Of a DNA stretch of 14,942 nucleotides, positions 1 through 6,769 are shown piece after piece. Under the pieces are notes generated by a model. That model had not been told where the DNA came from. It ran no database searches and saw only the letters and a program-made list of their open reading frames with translations. Positions within the stretch are counted from its first letter, which is position 1. Each line of letters opens with the position of its first letter. The position numbers and the translations under genes are program-made. Source of the DNA: Verrucomicrobiota bacterium (GTDB taxonomy: Bacteria; Verrucomicrobiota; Verrucomicrobiia; Limisphaerales; JADLHS01); NCBI GenBank assembly GCA_004297495.1, contig SCTL01000443.1, forward strand, positions 1-14,942. Direction: 5' to 3'.

Positions 1-785
1 CGATCACCGATCCCGACACCGCTTATGCCGGCGCGGAAGACGCGGCGATTTTCAAAACGACGGACGGCGGCAAGACTTGGAAGGAGCTGTCCGGATTACG
101 CAACGCCAAAAGCCAGCTTTGGCAGCCGGGCGCGGGTGGGATGGGAGTGCATACCATTCTGCTCGATCCGAAAAATGAGAAGCGAATTTACGTCGCCATT
201 TCAGCGGGTGGATGTTTCCGCACCGACGATGGCGGGAAAACCTGGAAGCCGATCACGCGAGGATTGAAATCGCCGTACGAGCTGCCCGATCCCGATGCGG
301 AAGTTGGCCATTGCGTGCATCGCATCGCGCTGCACCCGTCGCGACCGGACGCGTTGTTCATGCAGAAACACTGGGATGTGTTGCGCACGGACAATGCCGG
401 CGAGCAGTGGAACGAAGTGAGCGGAAACTTGCCGACGGATTTCGGTTTTCCGATTGACGTTAATTTTAACGAGCCGGAAACGATCTACGTCGTGCCCATC
501 ACGAGCGACTCGCTGCACTACCCGCCCGAAGGGAAGCTGCGCGTGTATCGTAGCAAGACCGGCGGCAACGATTGGGAGCCGCTCACGAAAGGTCTGCCGC
601 AAAAAGATTGTTACGTGAACGTCCTGCGCGATGCGATGGCAGTGGACTCGCTCGATTCGTGCGGCGTCTATTTCGGCACGACCGGCGGACAGGTTTATTG
701 CTCGCCCGACGGCGGGAATTCGTGGAGCGCCATCGTGCGCGACCTGCCGGCGGTGTATTCGGTGGAAGTGCAGACGCTCAAATGA
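1..785 (+). CDS. Beta-propeller BNR/Asp-box (sialidase-like or YCF48-like) protein, 3' part
   Basis: The reading frame is open from the left edge, so the start is missing. About 260 residues are present, ending at the TGA at 783-785. Five Asp-box motifs (S/T-x-D-x-G-x-T-W type) recur: TTDGGKTW near 60-82, RTDDGGKTW near 219-245, RTDNAGEQW near 384-410, RSKTGGNDW near 549-575 and CSPDGGNSW near 699-725. This spacing is typical of one beta-hairpin per propeller blade in BNR-repeat, sortilin/VPS10-like and YCF48-like proteins. Family knowledge suggests a secreted or periplasmic propeller, sometimes annotated as exo-alpha-sialidase or photosystem-assembly-like protein. No sialidase catalytic residues can be assigned in this fragment, so an enzymatic role is unproven. 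The stop overlaps the start of the next gene (ATGA at 782-785), which implies translational coupling with a MoaD/ThiS-like protein. Confidence 0.85.
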   Translation, partial: ITDPDTAYAGAEDAAIFKTTDGGKTWKELSGLRNAKSQLWQPGAGGMGVHTILLDPKNEKRIYVAISAGGCFRTDDGGKTWKPITRGLKSPYELPDPDAEVGHCVHRIALHPSRPDALFMQKHWDVLRTDNAGEQWNEVSGNLPTDFGFPIDVNFNEPETIYVVPITSDSLHYPPEGKLRVYRSKTGGNDWEPLTKGLPQKDCYVNVLRDAMAVDSLDSCGVYFGTTGGQVYCSPDGGNSWSAIVRDLPAVYSVEVQTLK

Positions 786-1078
786 TCCGCGTCTTACTGC
801 CATTTCATTTGCGCAATCTCGCGCGCGTGGACGGCGAGGTGGAACTGGACGTGGCCGCGCCCGTCACCATTCGCGCGGTGCTCGACGCCATCGAAGCGAA
901 ATTCCCCGTGCTACGCGGGACGATCCGCGATCACGTAACGCTGAAACGTCGTCCATTCATCCGCTTTTTTGCGTGCAAAGAAGACTTGTCACTCGAACCG
1001 CCGGAGACACAATTGCCCGAAGCAATCGTAAATGGCAGCGAGCCGTTTCTCGTCATCGGCGCCATCGCGGGTGGCTGA
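782..1078 (+). CDS. MoaD/ThiS-family ubiquitin-like sulfur-carrier protein
   Basis: This is a 98-residue protein starting at the ATG that overlaps the upstream stop codon (ATGA). It opens with a beta strand (MIRVLLPFHLRNLA), continues with a VTIRAVLDAIEAKFPVLR segment matching the beta-grasp helix, and ends in IGAIAGG. The terminal Gly-Gly (residues 97-98) is the hallmark of MoaD/ThiS proteins, where it is adenylated and thiocarboxylated by an E1-like enzyme. In the family, the product donates sulfur for molybdopterin, thiamin, or amino-acid or thionucleotide synthesis. No MoaE, MoeB or ThiF gene lies in this window, so the target pathway is unknown. The coupling to the propeller gene suggests co-production. 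The internal ATG is preferred over longer upstream starts because only this region resembles the family. Confidence 0.8.
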   Translation: MIRVLLPFHLRNLARVDGEVELDVAAPVTIRAVLDAIEAKFPVLRGTIRDHVTLKRRPFIRFFACKEDLSLEPPETQLPEAIVNGSEPFLVIGAIAGG

Positions 1079-1126
1079 ACGTCGGTGCGCAACGTCAGAA
1101 GAATTGAACCCAAACCAATCCTGCTC

Positions 1127-1516
1127 ATGAAAAAATATCCGCCCATCGTTGCCGGAATCCTGCTCGGCTTGTTGTTCGTCATGTCCGCCGTCATGGTGCT
1201 GTTCAACCTTGTCAAGATGCCGCCGCCGCCCGAGGGCACGCCGGCGGGGATGTTCTTTGGCGCGTTCGGGCCGACGGGTTATTTCAAGTTTGTGAAAATC
1301 TTCGAGCTGGCCGGCGGTCTCTTCGTGATGATTCCGCGCCTGCGCAACTTCGGCCTGCTGCTGCTCGGCCCGGTCATCGTGAACATCCTCGCGTTCCACC
1401 TCTTCATCGGCGGCGGCTTCAAGGATTTGTTGGACCCGATGATCCTCGTCATGCTCGCGCTCTCGTTATATCTGCTCTGGGTCGGGCGTAAAAACTTCGG
1501 CAGCCTGCTGAACTGA
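1127..1516 (+). CDS. DoxX-like small integral membrane protein
   Basis: A 129-residue protein with four hydrophobic segments at about residues 8-27, 50-70, 74-95 and 103-119. A proline-rich loop (MPPPPEG, residues 31-37) and a GYFKFVKIFELAGG stretch at 51-64 follow. The KxxE-x-x-G-G feature after TM1 is typical of DoxX/DoxD-like proteins, which are small four-helix inner-membrane proteins linked to quinone- or thiol-related oxidation. The ATG at 1127 was chosen because KKYPP followed by the first TM is a natural N terminus. An in-frame GTG at 1085 would add 14 residues without family resemblance. The gene lies 48 bp after the MoaD-like gene and 21 bp before the SRPBCC gene, consistent with one transcript. 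DoxX-like, SRPBCC and VOC genes often occur together in bacterial genomes. The substrate is unknown. Confidence 0.75.
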   Translation: MKKYPPIVAGILLGLLFVMSAVMVLFNLVKMPPPPEGTPAGMFFGAFGPTGYFKFVKIFELAGGLFVMIPRLRNFGLLLLGPVIVNILAFHLFIGGGFKDLLDPMILVMLALSLYLLWVGRKNFGSLLN

Positions 1517-1537
1517 ACTCAACCGAAAAGGAAATTT

Positions 1538-2068
1538 ATGTTCCCCATCCTCGTAGCCATCGCGATGATCGTCATCCTGCTCATCGTGGTCATCGCCGGG
1601 CAACCGGACGAATTCAATCTCGCGCGTGAAGCCAGATTCTCCGCGCCGCCGGAAAAAATCTTTCCGCACGTCAATGACCTGCGCGCATGGGAAGCTTGGT
1701 CGCCGTGGGCCAAGCTAGACCCGAACGCAAAAAACTCGTTTGAAGGTCCAGCCTCCGGCGTCGGCGCGGCGATGGCGTGGGAAGGAAATTGCAAGATCGG
1801 CGTGGGCCGCATGACCATCACCGAAAGCAAGCCTGGCGAGTTGATCCGCTTCCGGCTGGAATTCTTCAAGCCGATGCAGGCGACAAACATTGCCGAGCTC
1901 GCGTTCAAGTCCGAAGGCAACCAAACCGTTGTGACCTGGAGCATGTCGGGCAAAAATAATCGCATCAGCAAGGTGATGAGTTTGTTCATGGACTGTGAAA
2001 AAATGGTCGGGCCGCATTTCGAGAAGGGACTCGCAACATTGAAGTCAGTGTCCGAAGCGGGCGGATGA
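1538..2068 (+). CDS. SRPBCC (START/polyketide-cyclase-like) protein with N-terminal membrane anchor
   Basis: A 176-residue protein. An AAGGA ribosome binding site at 1528-1532 stands 5 nt before the ATG. Residues about 2-20 are strongly hydrophobic (FPILVAIAMIVILLIVVIAG) and likely form a single TM anchor or uncleaved signal. Residues about 27-172 fit the SRPBCC helix-grip fold. They start with a FNLAREARFSAPPEKIFPHVNDL strand-helix, followed by the W-x-x-W-S-P-W-A-K-L-D-P motif typical of the polyketide cyclase/dehydrase subfamily, and end in a long C-terminal helix (VGPHFEKGLATLKSV). The fold binds hydrophobic ligands. The ligand here cannot be read from sequence. The gene follows the DoxX-like gene by 21 bp and precedes the VOC gene by 10 bp. 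I am confident in the family and not in the function. Confidence 0.85.
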   Translation: MFPILVAIAMIVILLIVVIAGQPDEFNLAREARFSAPPEKIFPHVNDLRAWEAWSPWAKLDPNAKNSFEGPASGVGAAMAWEGNCKIGVGRMTITESKPGELIRFRLEFFKPMQATNIAELAFKSEGNQTVVTWSMSGKNNRISKVMSLFMDCEKMVGPHFEKGLATLKSVSEAGG

Positions 2069-2078
2069 ATTTTGCTTC

Positions 2079-2567
2079 ATGCCGGCCAATTCCGCCATCC
2101 ACCCCGGCGTGCGCATCGGCCACGTCCACCTGAAAGTTGCCGACCTCGAACGCGCGCTGAAGTTTTATTGCGGCGTGCTGGGCTTCGACGTGCAACAAAA
2201 GTTCGGCGCGCAAGCGGCGTTCATTTCGGCGGGAGGCTATCATCACCACATCGGGCTGAACACCTGGGAGAGCAAAGGCGGTTCGCCGCCGTCGCCGGGC
2301 ACGACGGGGCTGTATCACATCGCCATTTTGTATCCGACGCGAGCGCTGCTGGCGGATGCGCTCCGACGCGTCCTCGCAGCGGGTATTGAACTGGATGGCG
2401 CAGCGGACCACGGCGTGAGCGAGGCAATTTATCTACGTGATCCTGACGACAATGGCGTGGAACTTTACCGCGACCGTCCAGAATCTGAATGGCCACGTTC
2501 GGCTGGTGGCGAACTCGCGATGTTCACACGCGCGCTGGATTTGGATGCGCTGCTCAAGGAGCAATAG
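2079..2567 (+). CDS. VOC-family protein, CatE-like (catechol 2,3-dioxygenase/glyoxalase fold)
   Basis: A 162-residue protein carrying one pair of beta-alpha-beta-beta-beta VOC modules. The first module has IGHVHLKVADLERALKFY (residues 13-30), CGVLGF and then GGYHHHIGLNTW (residues 52-63), which is characteristic of the CatE-like subgroup. The second has GLYHIAILYP (77-86) and LRDPDDNGVELYRDRP (119-134). Probable metal ligands are H15, H80 and E129, matching the usual His/His/Glu set. Family members include ring-cleaving dioxygenases and glyoxalase-like isomerases. This protein has half the length of a two-domain extradiol dioxygenase, so it probably dimerises. It lies 10 bp after the SRPBCC gene and has no convincing Shine-Dalgarno sequence. 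The substrate is unknown. Confidence 0.85.
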   Translation: MPANSAIHPGVRIGHVHLKVADLERALKFYCGVLGFDVQQKFGAQAAFISAGGYHHHIGLNTWESKGGSPPSPGTTGLYHIAILYPTRALLADALRRVLAAGIELDGAADHGVSEAIYLRDPDDNGVELYRDRPESEWPRSAGGELAMFTRALDLDALLKEQ

Positions 2568-2600
2568 TTGGTGAGCGCGCCGCCGGGTTTCGTATAGACT
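2568..2600 (+). promoter_or_regulatory. Candidate leaderless promoter of the YgjV-like gene
   Basis: A TTGGTG box lies at 2568-2573 and a TATAGACT element at 2593-2600, containing the TANNNT match TAGACT at 2595-2600. Only 6 nt separate this element from the ATG at 2607, so transcription would start at or next to the start codon. The spacer is 19-21 nt, longer than optimal. The same distance from -10 to ATG recurs at three other starts in this window, which raises its credibility. Confidence 0.4.
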
Positions 2601-2606
2601 CGCGGC

Positions 2607-3251
2607 ATGGACAAACAGTTTCTGCTCGAACTCCTCGGCTACGCGGCGTCCGTGCTCATCGCGGTTTCGTTGATGATGAGTTCCCTCGTGCGATTGCGGC
2701 TCATCAACATGGCTGGGGCGGCAGCGTTCGCGGTGTACGGATTTCTCATTCATGCCTATCCGGTGGCTGTGCTCAACGGCGCCATCGCGCTGGTGAATCT
2801 GTTTTTCCTCGCGCGAATGCTGCGCGCGAAGGCGTTCTTTCAACTGTTGAAGCTGCGGCCGGAATCGGACTACCTGCGTCACTTCCTGGATTTTTATCGC
2901 GAGGACATCCAGCGCATTCTGCCCGGCTTCGAGTATCGGCCCGTCGGGAATCAAGTGACGCTGTTCGTCCTGCGCGACTGCGCACCGGCGGGTGTGTTCA
3001 TCGCGGAACAGCAACCCGACGGAGTTCTGCGCGTGATTTTGGACTTCGTGATTCCGAACTATCGCGACCTGAAGATTGGAAAATTCCTCTTCGTCGAGCA
3101 GGCGGAATTTTTTCGCGAACGTGGCGTGTGCGAAATCGTCATCGCCCCGCGCACGAAGAAATTCGGCGCGTATCTGGTGAAGGTGGGGTTTGAAACGTCC
3201 GCGCTCCAGCAGGGGGCGTTTCGTTTTCGCTACGACGAGAAGCTTACTTAG
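2607..3251 (+). CDS. YgjV-like membrane protein fused to a GNAT-like C-terminal domain
   Basis: A 214-residue protein. Three hydrophobic segments lie at about 8-26, 33-50 and 54-70, with short polar turns. This pattern resembles the YgjV/inner-membrane protein family, where a TM hairpin LLGYAASVLIAVSLMMSS is typical. Residues 110-208 look like an acetyltransferase fold: the segment NYRDLKIGKFLFVEQAEFF (151-169) sits where GNAT motif A (acetyl-CoA-binding loop and helix) is expected, and YLVKVGFE (189-196) matches the conserved strand near the end of GNAT domains. The canonical Q/R-x-x-G-x-G/A loop is imperfect, so activity is uncertain. Unlike its upstream neighbours, the gene has its own candidate promoter 6 nt upstream. 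Its stop overlaps the end of the convergent gene by 8 bp. Confidence 0.7.
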   Translation: MDKQFLLELLGYAASVLIAVSLMMSSLVRLRLINMAGAAAFAVYGFLIHAYPVAVLNGAIALVNLFFLARMLRAKAFFQLLKLRPESDYLRHFLDFYREDIQRILPGFEYRPVGNQVTLFVLRDCAPAGVFIAEQQPDGVLRVILDFVIPNYRDLKIGKFLFVEQAEFFRERGVCEIVIAPRTKKFGAYLVKVGFETSALQQGAFRFRYDEKLT

Positions 3252-4278
3252 CGGCGGGCGCGCTTTGGGTGGGTTTGGCCGCAACGCCCTGGCGCAATGG
3301 AATCGTCACCATGCCGCCGACCCAGAAGTTTTTGTCCGAGTTCACGCCGTCAAAAACCGTGCGCGAGTAAAAGCCCACGCGGAGATTTTTCTTCGTGGTG
3401 TAGGTGAAGCCGGCTTCGATGGAATCGTTATTCTCCCGCACCGCGCGCGGGTAATTGATGATGCGCGTGACCGGATCAAACACGATGTCATCGCCGGAAA
3501 TGCTTTGGAGATGGCGATAGCCGACGTCGAGTTCCCATTGTTTGATGTGCTGGAACAGTCCGCACGAAACGATGTATTGGTCGTTGCCGGAAGTGTGATT
3601 CCAGCGGAACAGTCCATCCGCGTAAAAACCCAGGCCCTGCCAGCCGAAATGTTTGCGCAGGAGAAATTCCGGTTCGATGGCGGTGGAACTCACGCCGGGC
3701 GCGAACGGAAAATGTTCGTTGAAGCGACCCGGCAGCACCGCCCCGGCGCGAAACGTGAGCGTGGGTTGCCAGCGGGAGTTTTCATCTTCGCGCAGAATCT
3801 GGTAGCGCACGCCAAACGAGGCGTCCATCAGCGAGGTGGTGGATTGCGACTCGCCGTTGGTCGAGAAATTGGCGAAGTAACGCCAGCCCAGCGCCGTGAA
3901 ACCCACCGAAGCGTCGGCGGTCCAATTCTCATTGATGCCGTATTGGAAAGTGAAATAGCCCTGGTTGATGTCTATGCCGTAGTGCTCGCCATTCTGCTGC
4001 CAGTCCACGTTGTGGCGCGTGCCGGTGCCGTCCCAAATATAATACGCCTCGGATTCCTGATAAGTGAACGAGAGCAAAAGCTCATCTTCGCGCAGGATGT
4101 CAGCCCATTCGGCGAAGGGCGCGTGCGGGACGTTCTCGCTGGCGCGAAGCTCTGTTGCCTGGAACGCCCCCGCGAGCGCGCAGGCGATGACGGTCACCCG
4201 CAAAATTTTTTGCCGCTTGCCGCGGTCGCCGGTGCTCCGGCGGCGGTGCAGCTTGAACTTGTGTAGTGGATGCTTCAT
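3244..4278 (-). CDS. Secreted outer-membrane beta-barrel (porin-like/MetA-pathway-like) protein
   Basis: A 344-residue protein on the minus strand. It begins with a long basic n-region (MKHPLHKFKLHRRR... to residue 27), then a hydrophobic stretch about 26-39 (VTVIACALAGAF), with a plausible signal-peptidase site after LRA near residue 46. The mature part has alternating polar and aromatic residues and repeated short strands (for example GYFTFQYGINENWTADASVGFTALGWRYF and KNLRVGFYSRTVF), ending in FWVGGMVTIPL. This is the texture of an outer-membrane barrel, and the layout resembles the MetA-pathway or transporter-type outer-membrane proteins. The ATG at 4278 was preferred over a start at 4461 because the longer form would bury the signal sequence behind 61 more residues. 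No Shine-Dalgarno sequence is clear. It is divergent from the LTA-synthase-like gene and shares its upstream region. The cargo is unknown. Confidence 0.7.
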   Translation of the reverse strand: MKHPLHKFKLHRRRSTGDRGKRQKILRVTVIACALAGAFQATELRASENVPHAPFAEWADILREDELLLSFTYQESEAYYIWDGTGTRHNVDWQQNGEHYGIDINQGYFTFQYGINENWTADASVGFTALGWRYFANFSTNGESQSTTSLMDASFGVRYQILREDENSRWQPTLTFRAGAVLPGRFNEHFPFAPGVSSTAIEPEFLLRKHFGWQGLGFYADGLFRWNHTSGNDQYIVSCGLFQHIKQWELDVGYRHLQSISGDDIVFDPVTRIINYPRAVRENNDSIEAGFTYTTKKNLRVGFYSRTVFDGVNSDKNFWVGGMVTIPLRQGVAAKPTQSAPAAK

Positions 4279-4459
4279 CCGGATGGTTTTGAAAACTTGC
4301 CCTTTGCGGCCCAGCCTGACAGCCTTGCGGAGGGCTTGACGGTAATGGCAACGGCGTGCTTCTGTTACAGAAACCTGGCCGGGTTTGCAATCTCGAAGTC
4401 GGTCGGACAATCGCCGGTGAAGCCTTGCCCGACCGGGCGCACCACTGACCCCAATCTGC
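4279..4459. other. Divergent intergenic region between the barrel gene and the sulfatase gene
   Basis: These 181 bp separate two divergently transcribed genes and must hold their start signals. On the plus strand a TTGACG lies at 4336-4341, but no good -10 follows at 16-18 nt. A TTGCCC at 4425-4430 is 29 nt before the ATG at 4460 and has only a poor -10 (GACCCC at 4447-4452). On the minus strand I see nothing convincing. No operator-like palindrome stands out. Confidence 0.4.
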
Positions 4460-6430
4460 ATGAGCCGGGATAAACATCGCGAGGCACCCCGCTGGCGGCG
4501 CAGCCGCTACGGATTCGTTTTCTTTTGCATCGCCACGCTGCTCGTGGCGTGGACCGGACTCCGGTTGCTGCTGCTGTTCAAGTTCGCGCATCCGTTTCGC
4601 TCCGATGCGCAAGCCGTCTTGCTGGAGGGACTGCGCCGCGACGGATTCACCGCGCTGGTGATGCTGTTGCCGCTGCTGGTCTGGTTTTTGATCATTCCCG
4701 ACCGCTGGCTCGTGCGGACGTGGCATCGGTATTTCTTTCGCTTCGCGTGCTGGGTGTGGGGCACGGCGCAAGTCTTTCTGCTGATCGTCGAGTATTACTT
4801 CTTCGAGGAGTTCATGTCCCGCTTCAACACCGTGGCGGTGGACTACGTGCTCTATCCGCACGAGGTTTTCGTCAACTTGTGGGACTCGTATCCGATGGTG
4901 CCCTTGGTCCTGGCCAGCGCATTCTTCGGCCTCGTCTGGGTGTGGCTCGGCCATCGCTGGTTCGCCTCGATGTGGGAGCTGCCGGTCCGGCCCTTCCGCC
5001 GGTTGCTCTGGCTGCTGCTGGTGGCGGTGCTGGCGGGTGTCGTCGCCACGACCGTGAATTTCAAAGGCACCAAAGCCACCGGCGACCGCACGCTCGACGA
5101 AATCGCGAACAACGGCGAGATCGCCTTCGCCTGCGCCGCGTGGACGCACAACCTGGATTACAGCGCGTTCTATCAGACGATGGATTTGAAAGACGCCTAC
5201 CAGCGCGTGCGTTCGTTGACCGGCACGAACAGTTCGGAATTCGTCGCCGAAGGAAATTCCCTGCAACGCAAAGTCGCCGGTGATCTCTCGCGACCGAAGC
5301 TCAATGTCGTGTTGATCCTCGAGGAAAGTCTCGGCTCGGAATTCTGGGGCTGTCTCGGGCGCACGAACTCGCTCACGCCGGAAATGGACAAGCTCGCCAC
5401 GCACGAGGGATTGCTCTTCGAAAATCTCTACGCTTGCGGCAATCGCACCGTGCGCGGCATGGAAGGCGTGCTCGCCTCGTTCCCGCCGTTGCCTGGGGAC
5501 TCGATCGTGAAACGCGACCGCTCGGACAACATCGAAACCATCGCGCGCCTGCTCAAGCGCGATGGCTACGAAACGCTTTTCCTCTACGGCGGACGCGGTA
5601 TCTTCGATGGCCTGCGCTCCTTCACCACGCGCAACGGCTATGACCGCTTCATCGAGCAATCGGATTTAGCGAACCCGACTTTCACGACCATCTGGGGCGT
5701 GTGCGACGAGGATTTGTTTGATCGCACGATTCAGGAATGTCGCGAACTGAACCGCGCGGGCAAACCCTTCCTTGCCACGGCGCTGACGGTTTCCAATCAC
5801 AAGCCCTACACCTATCCGCGTGGGCGAATTCGCGAAGACCCCGAACAAAAGACCCGCGCCAACGCGGTGAAATACACCGACTACTCGCTCGGCCGGTTTT
5901 TTGAGATGGCGAAGAAAGAAGCGTTCTGGACGAACACCATCTTCGCCGTCGTCGCCGATCACGGCGCGCGCGTTTACGGCAGTCAGGCGATTCCGATTCA
6001 CTCCTACGAGATTCCGCTCGTCGTGCTCGGGCCGGCGGCGGTCAAGCAACCCGTGCGCATCAACGCCCTCGGCGGTTCGCTCGATGTCTCGCCCACGCTC
6101 CTTGGTTTGATCGGACGGCCGTACGAAACCACTTTCTTTGGACGCGACCTCTTGAGCAGTCCCGCCGAAAGCGCTCACGCCGTCATGCACCACAACCGCG
6201 ACATCGGCACTTACATGCGCGAACGGCTCACGGTCCTGGGCTTGCGCCAGAGCGTGGACTTTTACGCGGGCGACCCCAAGAAAGTGAATCTGCAAAAGAT
6301 GGCGAAGGCGACCGACTTGGAGAATGAACTGGCGAAAGACACTATCGCCATCTTTCAAGTGGCCGATGATCTCTACACTCGTCAGCGCTACAACTTGGGA
6401 ACGAACTCCGTCAGCACGCCGGCGAAGTGA
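4460..6430 (+). CDS. LTA-synthase-family membrane sulfatase (alkaline-phosphatase fold)
   Basis: A 656-residue inner-membrane protein. Five hydrophobic segments lie at about 18-40, 63-80, 91-115, 142-163 and 183-203. An extracytoplasmic sulfatase-fold domain at about 280-590 follows. Recognisable motifs are LNVVLILEES (E289 as probable metal ligand), NRTVRGMEGVLASFPPLPG (T330 as probable nucleophile), SNHKPYTYP, and VVADHGAR (D500, H501 as metal ligands). These parallel the Glu, Thr, Asp and His of Staphylococcus aureus LtaS. Family members transfer phosphoglycerol or phosphoethanolamine head groups onto lipids or glycans. In a Gram-negative host, a role in modifying periplasmic glycans, lipid A or another surface glycan is more likely than true lipoteichoic acid. 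It is divergent from an outer-membrane protein gene, which suggests envelope functions on both sides. The start at 4460 precedes the first TM by about 17 mostly basic residues. Confidence 0.88.
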   Translation: MSRDKHREAPRWRRSRYGFVFFCIATLLVAWTGLRLLLLFKFAHPFRSDAQAVLLEGLRRDGFTALVMLLPLLVWFLIIPDRWLVRTWHRYFFRFACWVWGTAQVFLLIVEYYFFEEFMSRFNTVAVDYVLYPHEVFVNLWDSYPMVPLVLASAFFGLVWVWLGHRWFASMWELPVRPFRRLLWLLLVAVLAGVVATTVNFKGTKATGDRTLDEIANNGEIAFACAAWTHNLDYSAFYQTMDLKDAYQRVRSLTGTNSSEFVAEGNSLQRKVAGDLSRPKLNVVLILEESLGSEFWGCLGRTNSLTPEMDKLATHEGLLFENLYACGNRTVRGMEGVLASFPPLPGDSIVKRDRSDNIETIARLLKRDGYETLFLYGGRGIFDGLRSFTTRNGYDRFIEQSDLANPTFTTIWGVCDEDLFDRTIQECRELNRAGKPFLATALTVSNHKPYTYPRGRIREDPEQKTRANAVKYTDYSLGRFFEMAKKEAFWTNTIFAVVADHGARVYGSQAIPIHSYEIPLVVLGPAAVKQPVRINALGGSLDVSPTLLGLIGRPYETTFFGRDLLSSPAESAHAVMHHNRDIGTYMRERLTVLGLRQSVDFYAGDPKKVNLQKMAKATDLENELAKDTIAIFQVADDLYTRQRYNLGTNSVSTPAK

Positions 6431-6769
6431 GCAGAACTCGATCAATGCTTGAGCCGGTTTATAGCGCGCTTTCAAAAAAACCTGTGGAGGCAAGCTGAGG
6501 TCGTCACGTTCCCCCTCACCCTGGCCCTCTCCCGCTGGGAGAGGGAACAGGTGTTGGCCGTCTCAGGTTTCTTGGTTGAGCACAGGGCCAATCCAGCGCT
6601 CAATTCTTCATTCAGCCGGCGAAGGATTCTCCCTCTCCCGCTGGGAGAGGGCCGGGGTGAGGGAGAAGATTCCGCGCTGACAGTGCGGCGACGATTCAAC
6701 TTAAATTGCTTTAAGTAGTCTGCGCTACAACGTCCGTCTCCGTTCCCTCCGTTCAAAATAATTCCCGGC
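6431..6769. other. Gene-free spacer between convergent genes, holding a MITE-like repeat
   Basis: No coding region is supported between the stop at 6430 and the stop of the M20 gene at 6770. The only structure I see is the pair of inverted hairpins at 6513-6663, described separately. The flanks 6431-6512 and 6664-6769 show nothing recognisable. Confidence 0.6.
6513..6663. repeat. MITE-like element: two hairpins in inverted orientation
   Basis: A 33-bp unit at 6513-6545 and its near-perfect inverted copy at 6631-6663 bound an 85-bp centre. Each unit holds a hairpin with 9-bp arms (CCCTCTCCC and GGGAGAGGG) around a GCT loop, at 6525-6545 and 6631-6651. The outer ends are CCCTCACC at 6513 and GGTGAGGG at 6656-6663. 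The two units differ at the loop and at one position of the outer arm. Similar CCCTCACC...GGGAGAGGG units are known to me as widespread intergenic repeats in environmental bacteria. Lying between two convergent stops, the hairpins could also end transcription from both sides, although no U-tract follows them. Confidence 0.75.

Noticed and set aside
1085..1126. GTG start at 1085 for the DoxX-like gene
   Set aside because: The added 14 residues (RNVRRIEPKPILL) have no family match and the ATG at 1127 gives a natural N terminus.
3190..4266. A 358-codon open frame on the plus strand across the barrel gene
   Set aside because: The minus-strand frame has a signal peptide and beta-barrel texture, whereas this one has neither and overlaps the real upstream gene.
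4100..5659. A 519-codon open frame on the minus strand across the LTA-synthase-like gene
   Set aside because: It is rich in Arg, Gln, His and Glu with no domain, and lies antisense to a gene with clear catalytic motifs. High GC produces long shadow frames.
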